Shown here piece by piece: positions 32,069-44,276 of a stretch of DNA of 64,000 nt. The stretch's first letter is position 1. The number at the start of each line of letters is the position of its first letter. The translations under genes were made by a program, and so were the position numbers. The DNA lies in assembly GCF_000708205.1 (NCBI RefSeq), contig NW_014575550.1, positions 248,001-312,000 of the forward strand, written 5' to 3'. Below the pieces are notes generated by a model that worked only from the letters and a program-made list of their open reading frames with translations, had not been told where the DNA came from and did no database searches. This stretch comes from Mixia osmundae IAM 14324. Taxonomy: Eukaryota; Basidiomycota; Mixiomycetes; Mixiales; Mixiaceae.

Positions 32069-34767
32069 ATGATGAATGAGCAAGTGACCTGCTCGAGGTA
32101 TGCACAGCCAACTCCAAATGTGTACGAGGCTAAGCAGAGCAATGACAGCTTCGAGACGCCTGAAGGAATCTACCGACTTGTCAGAGATTCTCTTGGCATA
32201 CTTCCAGTACACACGAGTCAGCAGGATGCTCTCGCAAGCTCGGCAGCGACGAGCTCGCAAGGATCAAGCAAGGAGAGCTCGCTGGGGTTCGGCCTCTTCG
32301 GCAATCGAGACAGAGATAGAGACGCCAGTCAGAACGTATCACAGGCCAATCATGACTCGCTGCACCAGCACACCGGACAGCCGACGACAGGCACAGCTGC
32401 GACAAGCATGTCGCCCGGGCTCATGCTCACCTCCCTGCCGCCCACGCCTGCCTCGCAAGCGCAGTCAGCTGGATCTGCAAGTCAGCAAGGCGCAGGGCAC
32501 CCAGCAGCCGCCAGCTATGCTGTTCACACCCGTCTGAGCATCCTCACAATACGCTTTTCCTCCGCCGGCAAGGATGAGGCCAAACCCTCCTCGCCGTTAC
32601 CGATGACTTCGAGCAGTACGGTTCAGCAGGGAACGTTCAGACGACTAGGTACAGGCAGACGACAGGCCGACAGAGACCTACCACAGTCTCGCAACGGCCT
32701 CTCGCCGCTCTCTCAACCTCTGCCTCTGCCTGTGCCAGGGTCTCCCGGCGGGTCATCGGCCTCGTCAGCGCATTCGATTAGCGCTTCAGCTTCGCCAGAG
32801 CTTCCTGTCGTGTCAGCTGCCTCGAGGGATCCGGCAGCCTCACAGGCTGGTCTTTCCCCCTTGATGACGAGCGTGGCCAGCGATCACGTTGCGATCGATC
32901 ATCTAGCAGCGCCGGGTCTGCCTAGACAGTCATCTCATTCCTCGATACCTTCACCCACCGCAAAACGGCGAACCTTTGGCTTTTCGTCTCTGCCGTCGAT
33001 CCAGGGAGGCAATGCATTCGGAACCTCGGGCCAAAATTCGGCAACTGCAACAGGTCAGCCGAGCGCAAAGCCTCGCAATGCTTTCAGAGGCAGTGGATCA
33101 TCCTTCATTCGCGCAGTCGAGGGTGTGCCGCTCGCCAGCTCAACGATCAAGAATCTCGCTACAAGCGAGATCGCTCGATCCACTGCTAGAGCGCATCTCG
33201 TTCCCCCTGCATCAATACTCGGCTTTTGGAACCGAGACAAGACAGTCCATTGCGGCGAGCTCAGCGCCTCGCAATCTCATGCATCTCGCCTGTCCTTAGC
33301 CAAGCTCACCTTTTCTGCCACTCCGACATGTATTTCCGCCAGTATCTACACAGCCAGCATAGACCGCATCGATGTACTTGTAGGATTCGCATCTGGCGAT
33401 ATCCTCTGGTTCGGTAGATCTCGGGCCTCAACTGTGCAAGCTCACTTGCTGAAATGGACGCGCAGATCTGATATGCGGCAGATATACTCGGCTCAACAAG
33501 CTCGGCTGTCTGATTCCTTCGCCCGTCACTGCCTTGACTTGGTCGCCTACCTCGGACCTCGTTTTCTATTCTGCGCATGCGGATGGCAACGTTCTTGTCT
33601 GGGACCGCGAGAAAGATGATCCTCCAGGCAGCTCTGCCGGAGGCGCTGCTGGGATCCTGACCGGTCTGGCTAGCGCTCCCTCAACCGCTGGGAATTACGG
33701 CCCTAATCTTAATGCTCCCGTGCCTACGACTGGCCTACAGGAAATGGCCCAGGCCATTTCGCCCATCAGCTGGGTAAGGACAACCAGCGCACCCAGTGCG
33801 CGACCCCGGCAACAGACACCGACAGATCCAGCCTCACCTCGTTCAGCTTCGCAAGGCTCAGGTATCGCCGCTCAACTCGCATTGGAGGTTCCCCTTGCAG
33901 ATGATCTCATTGTCTCCCGACCGCCGACAAAGACGCGCATCAATCCAATCAGCCACTGGAAGGTCTCTCGTAAGGGTTTGACAGGTGAGTGTATTGCGTG
34001 TATGCTCGGTCTATACTGAAAGAGCGCAGATCTTGCATTCTCACCGGATACAAGTCATCTTGCGATCACAAGCGAAGACGGCGCGCTGCGCATTGTCGAT
34101 GCTGACTCAGAGCGCTTGATTGAGACATATGTCTCTTACTTTGGGGCATATCTCTGCGCGACCTGGTCGCCTAACGGCCGCTATCTGCTCGTGAGTCTCG
34201 TGCCATTCGCTGTGGTGATCGCTCACGGAGAGTACTGTAGACAGGCAGTCAGGATGATCTCGTAACTATCTATGCGCCATTCGATCTGCGAGCGAGCGGT
34301 CTCGTCGCGCGGTGTCAAGGTCATGGCAGCTTTGTCACTGGCGCTGCGTTTGACCCTTGGCGATCTGACGATCGGACAAGCAGAGTCGCCTCGGTCGGCG
34401 AAGACAACAATCTCATCATGGTATGTTCCTTATCATCGAAAGGTTCATCAGACATTGACGCAGGGGGCAGTGGGACTTCTCGACTGCGGCGCTGCAAAGA
34501 CCGAGGGCAGCTCAGTATCGAATGTCAGCTGCCGAGTCCTCACTGTCCTTGGTGCGTCGAAGGACGCTCGAATCAAACGCAAACCTGGCGAGTGATCTCG
34601 GGCCTGCACTTTGGCACTCTGCACCCCGCATGAATGAAGTCGCAATTCTGCAGCCCGTCTCTTCGGTGTCGATCAGTACTGACCTACTGTCGTCCGTCTT
34701 TTTCACGCCGGAATCAGTCATATGTGCCGCCAAGGGTGGTCAGATCCTAATCTACGATCGTCCGTGA
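32069..34767 (+). CDS. creC: WD40 protein CreC (WDR20 family)
   Basis: CreC partners with the deubiquitinase CreB in carbon catabolite control in Aspergillus; WDR20 does the same for USP12/46. The N-terminus ETPEGIYRLVRDSLGI and the TRLSILTIRFSSAG block are followed by a disordered Ser/Pro-rich region. Then come IDVLVGFASGDILWF and DLVFYSAHADGNVLVWDREK, which are CreC hallmarks. INPISHWKVSRKGLT joins to DLAFSPDTSHLAITSEDGAL and the later blades ATWSPNGRYLLTGSQDD and GHGSFVTGAAFDPW. The end is FTPESVICAAKGGQILIYD. Introns near 33985-34029 and 34190-34240 are clear; those near 33430-33530 and 34420-34500 are approximate. Confidence 0.87.
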
Positions 34768-34875
34768 TCTCCTGTTGTATACGTCACATGGGACAGCAAG
34801 CCAGCAAAGTGAGCGCAGTATTCGCGTACGCGTGTTCCTTCATTTATCAATCGATTGTGCTTCGGTATTAATCGC

Positions 34876-37514
34876 ATGAGCATCAGGCCTATCGATGCGT
34901 CATCTGTACGTCGCATCACCGCTGGCCAAGTCATACTCGACCTCCGGACGGCTGTCAAGGAGTTGATCGAGAACAGCCTAGACGCAGGAGCAACTTCTGT
35001 GGAGATTCGCTTCAAGGATCACGGTCTCGAATCAATCGAAGTCATCGACAATGGCTCCGGCATCGACTCAAAAGATTTTGCTTTCATCGCACGCAGAAGC
35101 CATACGTCCAAGTTGACTGACTTTGCCGCGCTTGATCATGTCACGACCTTTGGTTTTCGCGGTGAAGCATTGGCCAGTCTCTGCGCACTCTCGAAAGTCA
35201 CTCTCGTTACCGCGACAGAGGCGACGGCGCCCAAAGGCAGTACACTGTCACTCAGTGGACGATGTAAAATCGAGACCGCTTCGGGCCTGCTGGTCAGGTC
35301 AGTTGCGCGTCAGAGAGGCACGACCATCACAGTGACAGATTTATTCGCCCAGCTGCCTGTCAGGCGTCGTCACTTCGAGAAGAACGCTAAGCGAGAGTTC
35401 GGACACGCGCAAGAGCTTCTACAGGCCTACGCCCTCATCAGTGTGGGCGTCAAAGTCGTTGTCAGCAATACGACAGCATCGGGCACGAAGTCGATACAGA
35501 TCCAGACAGCCAACAGCCGGACACTACGCGATACATTCACAAGTCTCTTCGGATCAAAACCACTCGCGAACCTTGTAGACTTGGACCTTTCGTTCTCGTT
35601 CATGCCCCCCAGGTCCTCACAGAGGCTCAGAGCTACAAACGACATGGCAGATTCGATTCTAGTCCGAGTGCGCGGACTTATCTCTAGACCAGGTCATGGG
35701 CGCACGGCTGGAGATAGGCAGTATCTTTACTTGAACGGGCGGCCTTTTGACGCAGGCAAGCTGACGCGAGCCATCAATGATGTGTACAAGTCGTGCGGCT
35801 CAGCATCTTCGTATCCGGTCATCGTCGCTGACTTCAGTCTGCCTACTGATACGTACGATCTCAATTTGTCCCCCGATAAGCGTACAATATTCCTGCATAG
35901 CGAGCAAGCTTTCACGGATGCCCTCAAAGACAGCCTGAGGGCATTCTTTGACCGATACCAGGGCGTTTATGCGTTGAAGCAAGCAAAAGACACGCCGACG
36001 CCTTCACCGACTAAGTCGCAGCCGCTTGCAGCATATGCCGCACGTCAGATCACGCCAGCGCAGCTGTCAGGGAATATCTCGATCCCATCTTCGCAGTCAA
36101 TACGTGACAGACTGTCGAGGATGGCGTCCGAAGAAATTGATGAAAGCCCTCCAGACTCTGTCCAGTCCTCGTCACCGAGCGCGAGGTCGCCGTCGGAAGC
36201 AGAATCGTATGCAGAAGAGGCTCACCCTTTCGCCATGCAGCATCTATCAAATCAGCCCCGCTCACGGTCAAGTCTTGGCCGCAAAGGCATAAGACTTGGT
36301 GATGCAGCGACGGGAACGCCTATGTTGATGCAGACCAAGCTTCCTTTTCGACGGACACGGTCAGGGAGTGTATCTGTTCGGGAGCCGCATGAGATGGCAA
36401 GCAAACGAGCGCGTATTGCGAGCTTCTCTCCTGAAGAGGAGCCGGAGCTTGCAATCCGATCAACTGCTAGCGACTATAACGACGAAGAGATCATTTCGAT
36501 GGAGACTCCGCCGGCAGCCCCGTTAGGCCAAGAACCTGTCATCCATTCGGAGAGCGCAGGGTCAAAGCCCGCAGCTGACGTCGTTCTTGAGGATGTGATC
36601 TACATCGACGATGTCGATGCCCAGACAGAGCTAATGCGCGAGTTTGAGAGCTTGAAGGCAGCTCATGTAGTCAAAGTCTCTTGCCAGCTTGTCGATATGC
36701 GAAAAAAGCGCGTTCGTCGCGCGCGCGATGCATTGGCAGACCTGCAAGGCTCACATGACGACGCAATGGCTGGCGCTGCTATAGACGCGGATGCGATCCG
36801 TGCAGAAGCCTCCCTGACGAGGACGGTGGCGCAGGAAGACTTTTCAAGGATGCAGATCTTGGGACAGTTCAATCTAGGATTCATCATCGTGCGGCGATCA
36901 GAGAGGTCGCAAGACGATATCTTCATAATCGATCAGCATGCGTCAGACGAAAAGTACAATTTCGAGCGTCTGCAAGCGCACACAAAAATGCAGTCCCAGC
37001 GACTCCTGGCACCGCGTTTGCTTCACTGGACTGCTTCCGATGAACTACTGGCGATCGAACATGAAGAGATTTTGCGTGCTAACGGCTTCGAAATTGCTGT
37101 CGAGCGAGAGGCGCGAGTCGGGCAGCGCGTGAAGCTGATCGCTCAGCCTATGAGCCAGAAGACCACTTTTGGCGTACCGGAGCTGGAAGAGCTGCTCTTT
37201 CTGCTTCGCGAGAATGGCGGCCGAACGATGGTCAGACCAACGAAGACGCGCAAAATGTTTGCAATGCGCGCTTGCCGCAGCAGCGTCATGATCGGGACCG
37301 CTCTGTCGAAGCAGCAGATGACGAGCATCATAAGGCACATGGGTACCATGCAAGAGGTAGTGTAGCTTCTGCGCCGCTTGATTCAGGTGCTGATCCGGCG
37401 TGGCAGCCGTGGAATTGCCCGCACGGACGTCCGACGATGCGTTTCTTAGCACATGTGCCGGGGCCAAGAATTAAGATGCGACACCTGACACTCGAAGAGC
37501 TCGACAGTCTGTGA
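34876..37514 (+). CDS. PMS1: MutL homologue PMS1 (mismatch repair endonuclease)
   Basis: Partner of MLH1 in MutL-alpha, which nicks DNA during mismatch repair. The start is MSIRPIDASSVRRITAGQVI at 34876. GHKL ATPase motifs are VKELIENSLDAGAT, VIDNGSGI and TFGFRGEALASL. A disordered linker leads to the C-terminal metal-dependent nuclease site, DQHASDEKYNFE (Asp686), which fits DQHAx2Ex4E, followed by MRACRSSVMIG. A 44-nt intron (37343-37386) then joins to PAWQPWNCPHGRPTMRFL, completing the site. Without this splice the frame ends at 37365 and lacks the CPHGRP motif. The final residues are TLEELDSL. The stop is 10 bp from that of the convergent pantothenate synthetase gene, and the start is 108 bp downstream of creC. 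Confidence 0.95.
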
Positions 37515-37524
37515 GACGTGCGTT

Positions 37525-38562
37525 TCAAAGCAGTCCATGTTGTCCCAGTAAGATGTTGTCGATAAGTCTCGTTTTGCCCAGCCAGCATGCGCCACTGAGG
37601 ACTGCCCCTCGCGCTGGATCGTAGCGCGATAGAGGTTGCAGCGTTTGTGGGTCATTGAGAATGAGATAGTCGGGTCGCAGCGTTACATGACGTGCTCGTG
37701 CTGCCTCCGAAGTGCGAGCAAAGACAGAGAGACCCTCGGCTAGAGCCTCCTCAACTGACTGGCCGGTCTCTATGGCGTGAGCGGTCAGCCGCAAAACTTC
37801 GTTCAAGATGGGCGAGACCTCGAGCTCGTTGGCCGAGAGATAAGCGTTGCGGCTACTGAGGGCCAGGCCTGTGCTTTCATGGCGCGTCGTGGGAGAGATG
37901 ATGAGATTGGCGGGCGTCGGCCAGGCGAGATGGAGGTCTCTCAGCATCTGTCGAAGCAGTATTGCCTGCTGGATGTCCTTCTGTCCAAAGTATGCTCTCG
38001 TAGGCTAGAGGTCCTGGATGAGCACGGCGGTAGGAAAGTCTTGTCGCGCGGGGCCGTACCTGGACAATGTTGAAGAGCTTGAGGACGACGGTGGCGACGC
38101 CGCGAAAGAAGGTGGGACGCGAGCGGCCTTCCATCTGGTTGGAATAACCTTGGACGTCGACAAAGGTGCCAACCTGGCGTTCCACATCCTGAACGATGCC
38201 TGAGGGATAGAGGACGTCTACATCGGGCAGGAAGAGGGCGTCGACCGGTAGCTTGCGGAGATGGTCCATGTCGTCTGTGAGCGTGGAGGGGTACGTCGAG
38301 AGATCCTCCGAGGGTGCAAACTGAGCAGGATTGACAAAGATGGAGACAATGACATTCTCGTTCTCCGCTGTGGCTCGTCTGACTGGCTCAGCCGGCGTCA
38401 TGAGCTCCCCGTCAGGCTTGCAAGCAGCGACGAATGCTGACCCAAGTCAATGTGACCTGCGTGCAAGGCGCCCATGGTAGGCACGAAGCCACAAGTCCGT
38501 CTGCCTGAACGCCATGCCCGCACCTCTGCCACTGTTCTCAGCACGGACAGCGCCCGGCTCAT
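37525..38562 (-). CDS. PAN6: pantothenate synthetase (pantoate-beta-alanine ligase)
   Basis: Makes pantothenate from pantoate, beta-alanine and ATP, feeding CoA synthesis. Starts [20 protein letters not shown] at 38562, then [15 protein letters not shown] (the HIGH-like ATP site). An intron (donor GTCAGC) joins to [37 protein letters not shown] joins by a second intron to [30 protein letters not shown] with the SSRN motif follows, and the C-terminus is [15 protein letters not shown]. Three exons, a complete family domain of about 300 residues. The upstream long frame (38447-38716) is in another phase and is a shadow. Confidence 0.93.
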
Positions 38563-38871
38563 GCTTGTCAGAGGTCAGGCTGACGAGCTTGACACGCAGA
38601 GAGGCCAGGAGAGGTCGCGCGACACTTTGCTGGCTGGCAGTGGCAGATGGGAGAGGAGACGGCTCTGCAGAGAAGATGAGCACGAGTCGCATGCCTGCCA
38701 TAGGCTCTGGCGTCATCGGTACCGGAGCGACGACGCGGACGAGGCAGAGATCGGGACAGGGAACGGCGAGACGAGCAGGAGCAACAGGCTCTGATGCTGC
38801 CTTGTGGCCGCCGCTTCAGGAGGGCGGAGGCCCGGTCAGTTCGGTCTGCTGCGTCTGATGAGTGCCGACTC

Positions 38872-39837
38872 ATGTCTCATGCAACACAGCTCGGCATGCA
38901 ACCCGCTCAAGGCCAGAGGGAGCTACCGTCCTACTCGAGCGTGTCGTCCAGGCAGCAGCAGCCCAACGGTCATCCGGCTACTGCTCAGGGAGGCAAGATC
39001 CATCCGCTCAAGCATGTCTGGTCGATCAAGTACTCCCACAGAGCAGAGGGAGAGCACTACAACGAGCACTCCTACGAGTCTGGCATGCTCACCGTCAGCA
39101 AGTTTGGCTCTGTGGAGAGCATGTGGAGCACGCTCAGCCATCTCAGACGGCCGAGCGAGCTGCCAGCTGTGAGCCACCTGCATGTCTTCAAGTCGCACAT
39201 CAGACCTGTCTGGGAAGATCCCGCCAACAAGGACGGCGGGAAGTGGCAGATCAAGCTCAAGAAGGGAGTTGCCGATCGTCTCTGGGAGGAGATCCTGTGT
39301 GCCATGGTCGGCGAAAGGCTCCTCATGCCTCTCCCGGGCACCAACGACGACAGTGCGTCACCCTCGGCGCGAGCCTTGCTGGACCTGCGCTGAATGCAGC
39401 GTGCGCGAACAGCTCAAGAGCGCGTCGATGCAGTCTACGCAGACGACGATATCTGCGGAGCGGTGCTGTCCATTCGCAAGGAGGAAGACATCCTCACCGT
39501 CTGGCACAAGGATCGCGCAGACACCGCGAAACGTGAAAGACTCAAGGACGGCATACGCAGGGCCTTAGCTCTCAGCAATAGCACCCTTCTCGTCTACAAG
39601 CCCAACCAGGACAAACTCGCAGAGACTGCAGTCACCGTCTCGCATCTTGCATCACGTAGCACGCCTCGGAGAAGCCATGGTCGGACTGACGAACCACCGC
39701 CGCCCTCGGACGTCTCGCGAGGAGATCGCATGGTCTTCCGGGACTGGAATAGATCCTCCCTGAGACACGACGGACACCAGCAGCAACGAGCGCCGGCCAG
39801 ACGGGAATGGAGTGCTCGTCCGACTGCTCCCCTGTGA
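38872..39837 (+). CDS. eIF4E-family cap-binding protein (4EHP/class II-like)
   Basis: Cap-binding translation factor or repressor. The start is MSHATQLGMQPAQGQRELPS at 38872; an upstream in-frame ATG at 38794 would add 26 Arg-rich residues. HPLKHVWSIKYSHRAEG, LTVSKFGSVESMWSTLSHL, PVWEDPANKDGGKWQIKLKK and RLWEEILCAMVGERLLM follow the eIF4E order, keeping the Trp of the WED cap loop. A 60-nt intron (donor GTGCGT) joins GTNDD to TQERVDAVYADDDICGAVLS, then REDILTVWHKD-like residues and a long basic tail. The YNEHSYESG loop where canonical eIF4E has Trp, and the overall sequence, suggest class II. The stop is 32 bp from the first in-frame MMS19 ATG on the same strand. Confidence 0.88.
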
Positions 39838-39869
39838 AGTGATGCTCGGAAGGATTGCATCATGGACCG

Positions 39870-42800
39870 ATGATTGATCGATCAATGATAATGAAGCGCG
39901 TCTCTGAAATTTGGCACGTCGACGATTGTCTGGACGAGATGGCGATGTGGCAGATAGAGGGCTATCTGGCCACAGAGGATGTGTCTGAATCCTTGCTGCC
40001 AGAGACGCTCTGCGAACGCATCGTCAGCAAGGAGCTCACCCTACTCGGTCTCGTCAAACTCTTGGGGAGCGCCCTGACCGAAGAGGATGATGGCCAGCGT
40101 GCCAGAGGTCAGCTGTCTGCCCGACACAGCCCGATGCAGCTGACAACAGTCTCTCGTCATCCAGGCCTTGAATTGTTGTCGGGCGTCATGTCGAACCTGC
40201 CGCCAGAGCGGATAGGACGCAACGAGAGCAAGTCGCTCCATCTGGCTTCTGCTAGCCAACGGCCCACTCACGAGCGTCTGTGACAGCTCGAACGCTGACA
40301 GACTTCTTCACCTCTTCTTCTACTCTTCAGCAGAGATGTCTCGTTCAGGCAGTCTCTGCACTGCAGACACTCGCCCTTCTCCCATCTTTTGGACTCGCGG
40401 ATGCAATACAAGTCTGTCAGAGGTCGGCCATCGCTCGCAAGCCCCCGCCGCTCAGCTGATGAACCGTCGGATCAGCCTGTTTGATAATGTTGACATGCCC
40501 GTGAATGTTCAATCGACTCGCCTCCTCGTCTTCAGGCTCATCGACACGATGATGGCCCATCACAGGAGAGGTCAGGCTGCAGAGACACGCCCGCTCACAA
40601 GCTGAACATATCCTTTGCAGCGCTGAAGAGAATGGGCAACACATTCTTGTCAGGCTACTGCAAGCTTGCCACCGGCGAGAAGGATCCCAGAAACTTGCGA
40701 CTTGCATTCTCTATCGCTCGCGTCATCCTTGTCGAGTTCGATATTGCAGAGCGAGTAGAGGTCAGTCTACTGCTATTCCAGACTCTTCACCTCCTGACTC
40801 GGCAGCCCACAGGATCTCTTTGATATCACCTTTTGCTACTTTCCAATCACATTCACGCCTCCGCCAGGAGATCCCTATGGCATCTCGAGCGAGGATCTGC
40901 AGACAGCTCTCCGGGCCTGCCTTAGCGCAACTCCTCGCTTCGGTCCTCTCGCGCTTCCGCTTTTCCTCGACAAGCTTCAAGCCGCCGTGCCAGCTGCAAA
41001 GGTGCGTTCCCCTCGGCGCACCCGCCCTTGCGCTCATGTACCTCGCAGCAACAAACTCTTAGGGCTCTATCGGCCTGCTTTCCCGTCTATGGTCACATAA
41101 TCGTGCAAGAACACGCTCGAACCTTCTGGGAAGCCTTCAGCGTCGAAGTCTTTCACGCCACCGAGACTGAGACAGAAGAATGTGCTCTCGATGCTCTCGT
41201 CTCGCTGCTCAACACTATGCACGCCGAGTCTATCGATGAAGGCAAGGACACCGTCGCACAACGCATGATCAACGTTTGCTGCGAGGAGCTCAACGAACCC
41301 GACAAGCAAAAGGCGCAGGCTGCTATCAAAATCCTCAGTGCAGCTCTCACGTCGAGTCCGGTCATCATCAGCGTCGTTACTTCCAGAGCCTTCAGACATC
41401 TCATAAGGCTCTGTTCGGATCTTGAGGAGCCTGCATTGCGACCAGCCGTATTGAAGTCACTTGCCAGCCTTCTCACGTCGATAGCGCAAACAGACGCTGC
41501 TCAGCATGTAGCATCACCCGTTCTGCTTCCCCTCAAGGATGACCTGATCAGTCTGTTCGGCTCTGGCATGCGTTTCGAGTCCTCACGTTTGTCTTCCATC
41601 GACGGACTCGTACAGTTGACCCTTATCCGCGACCTGTTGCCAAAGAATGAAGTCGCCTTCGTCGTGCAGCAATTAAACGAAGTCTTCATCGATACATCAG
41701 CTTCAGGAGCTTCGAACCTGGCTCTCGCTGGCATGGTCAGAGTGGCAAAGCTCCATGCAGGCGTGATTGAGCATGTCACCCTGCCCGTCATCTTGTCAGC
41801 GCTACCAACGACGGCTGATGTCTTACTAGACCCAGAAGCGGTGGTAGCCTACAGGCATGCGCTCGGTGCTCTCTCATCCTTGTGCCTCGACGGCGCGCTC
41901 TTCGAGATGATGACGATTCGTGTACTAGCTCGGCTGGAAGTCATGCTTCCCCAGGTTGCGACTCGTCCGTGCTTGACATATTGTCATCACCTCCTTCTTA
42001 CCCTTTCAAACGTACTGGCGACCAAAGCAGCACGCGGAGATGTCGATATTGCTCATCATACCTCCCGTCTGATCTCATCTATCTCGAGGATTTTTGTGGT
42101 ACCGAATTTGTCTAACGAAAAGGTCGCATGCGCATCTGCAAATCTACAACTCTTACAAGATGCTGGTCGTGTCATCGAGCTTATCGTTCGATCCCATACT
42201 GTAGAAGATCAAAAGAATCTGTCGTTGCTCATCACGGCAGCTTACCAGGGTGATTACACGCCACTCATCGATCAGACGGACAAACGTATGCAAGTCGAAT
42301 TTGATCCGTTGTGTCATGCCGCACAGAGCCGATGCTTGATCCTGCTGGCATATGCTCAGCTATCTCTTCGCCCCGAAGCATTGTTGCTGGACCTCGAGCC
42401 CGGTGCATTCGTCCAGCAGGTCCTGAGCGCTGCATTACACATGAGAGACCCGACCATCCTTCGAGCGGCCTCACAGCTGCTTGCCTGCGTTGTCAATAAG
42501 CTGCGAGCAAGGCTCGATCCCTCCGTCCTGCTGCAATTCGAAGCAACCTGGCTCGAATTAAGGCAGCGCTCAGCACATTCAGCGCAAAGCCTGCGACTCT
42601 TTGGCTGGCTCACCCGGGCACTAGTGGTGCGCGGCGATCCAGAGGGCTACAAATGGACTGACCGACTATTGGCGACGTTCGTCGAGCCAGAAATCGGTCG
42701 CGAGGCTGCAAAGGCCCTTGCGATCATACCTGACGACACCGACGAGATGCTGTCGAGAGAGTCCTTTGCAGTCATCAAGATGCTGTACAGGCAGCGCTAC

Positions 42801-43355
42801 TGTACATACGTTTTGCGTAAGCTAATGTCAGCATATCCAAGCGCACAAGGTTGGTCTTGCGCTACCTCCTCGAATCGAGATCTGCTGACGGTGACGATAG
42901 GTGAAGCGCAGAATGTCCTACTAATCGCGCTGTCGTCTCTGCTCAAGCACGTCCCCCAGCAGATCTGCGTCTCGGAATCGCCCAATCTGATGCCGATGTT
43001 ACTTTCAGCTCTCGAAGTGACCGACGATGAGCTGCTCGCAAACGTGCTGGACACCTTTGCGATGCTCGCTCTTACTGCGCCGGAGTCGGTCATTCCACAC
43101 GTTTCGATCCTCGTCAATGCGCTCATACGCAGCTGCACTCTGACAGCCAAGTCGGACAGTGCGACTGCTGCCGCTGCCCGCATCTCAGCACTGAAATGTT
43201 TGGCGGCGTTCCCGGATATGGTGCCCTACCTCAAACTGCATCCACAGAAAGCGACAGTGCTGCGCGCGCTCGGCAAAGCTGTGGATGATCCCCGGAAGCC
43301 GGTCCGCAAGGCCGCGGTCGACTGTCGATCAAAGTGGTACAAGTATACATCGTGA
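39870..43355 (+). CDS. MMS19: MMS19 cytosolic Fe-S cluster targeting protein
   Basis: HEAT-repeat adaptor of the CIA targeting complex, delivering Fe-S clusters to XPD, DNA polymerases and primase. In-frame ATGs lie at 39870, 39885 and 39891; MKRVSEIWHVDDCLDEMAMW follows the last. KELTLLGLVKLLGSALTEED is the conserved N-terminal block. Middle exons give CLVQAVSALQTLALLPSFGL, SFAALKRMGNTFLSGY and ARVILVEFDIAERVE. Then DLFDITFCYFPITFTPPPGD, a strong family signature, precedes the 770-codon last exon with the HEAT array up to KWYKYTS. The ATG at 39842 opens an 11-codon upstream frame overlapping the start. Introns near 40108-40140, 40195-40300, 40580-40610, 40760-40810 and 41000-41062 are approximate. 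The stop lies 3 bp from the UBC7 stop. Confidence 0.9.
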
Positions 43356-43358
43356 GAT

Positions 43359-44158
43359 CTAACTAGACGGTACACCCAGTTGTTGTCTGACAAACGCACG
43401 AATAGAAGCCTCATAACCTGCTCGGTCAGTGCGATAGGCCTTGCTTGCGTCTACATTTGCTCCTGATTCAATGTTGGGCTCTGGGACGCGGTTGAGGCTC
43501 CAGCAGCAATAGAGCTGATTGACTGACCTGCAAGCATGGAAACGACGCTGAGCAAGACCTTGTCGACAGACTGGACTGGCGACCATCGCTCGCTCGATGA
43601 TTCGTACTGGTTCGGATCGTCGCCGGGACTATGCAGAATGGAGATACAGACCTCCCCGTTCGCATAGACTGTGATGAGGGACACCCATGAGCGGCAACAT
43701 CGATGCGCGAGGGCAAGAATGCGCGTACTGTTGGGATGGAACAAGGGCGGCGTGAAGCGCATCTGTCAAAAGTCGAAGTCAGTGAATCCATGTACAGACG
43801 GACATGCTGTCGCCATGATCACCTTGGGCGGATTGAGAGGATAATCTCGTGGGAACGTGAGTGTAGCCACGAAGATGCCGTTCTCAAAGGGAGTCTCGTC
43901 GGGTCCCTTGACGAGGCACTCCCAGGTGAAGAAGTCTGATTCTGCCACGGGACCTGGGATTTGCTCGTCAGGGCCGGCGATACTTCACTGGATTGAGCCT
44001 ACCTGCGACATACATATCATCCGACTTGCCGCCGCCTGCCGTGAGCTGCTTGTACTGCCGTACGCTACATGAGCTGCGCACGCGATCATGCTTGCCGACC
44101 AGCAGACCTCTGTCATGAGTCGCTTGAGTGCCGTGGAAGCTTGCTGTCGTGTGCTCAT
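43359..44158 (-). CDS. UBC7: ubiquitin-conjugating enzyme E2, UBC7/UBE2G2 type
   Basis: E2 of ER-associated degradation. Starts [17 protein letters not shown] at 44158, then [66 protein letters not shown] and [18 protein letters not shown] with the catalytic Cys. The acidic loop after the active site ([18 protein letters not shown]) is the insertion that defines UBE2G1/G2. The C-terminus [20 protein letters not shown] matches UBE2G2. Six exons with short introns, all joins in frame. The active-site region is complete, so the enzyme should work. Confidence 0.93.
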
Positions 44159-44276
44159 GCTGGCTCTGCTCGACTGAGCGGTCTGGATCTGCTATCTGCT
44201 GGCTCAGTGACGCGGATAGTTGACATCGAAGACGACAGCTGGACAGCCACGTCATCGATTCATCTTACCATCTGAC

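Noticed and set aside
37272-37514. Separate small gene after PMS1
   Set aside because: It contains the CPHGRP motif and joins PMS1 in frame through a 44-nt intron.
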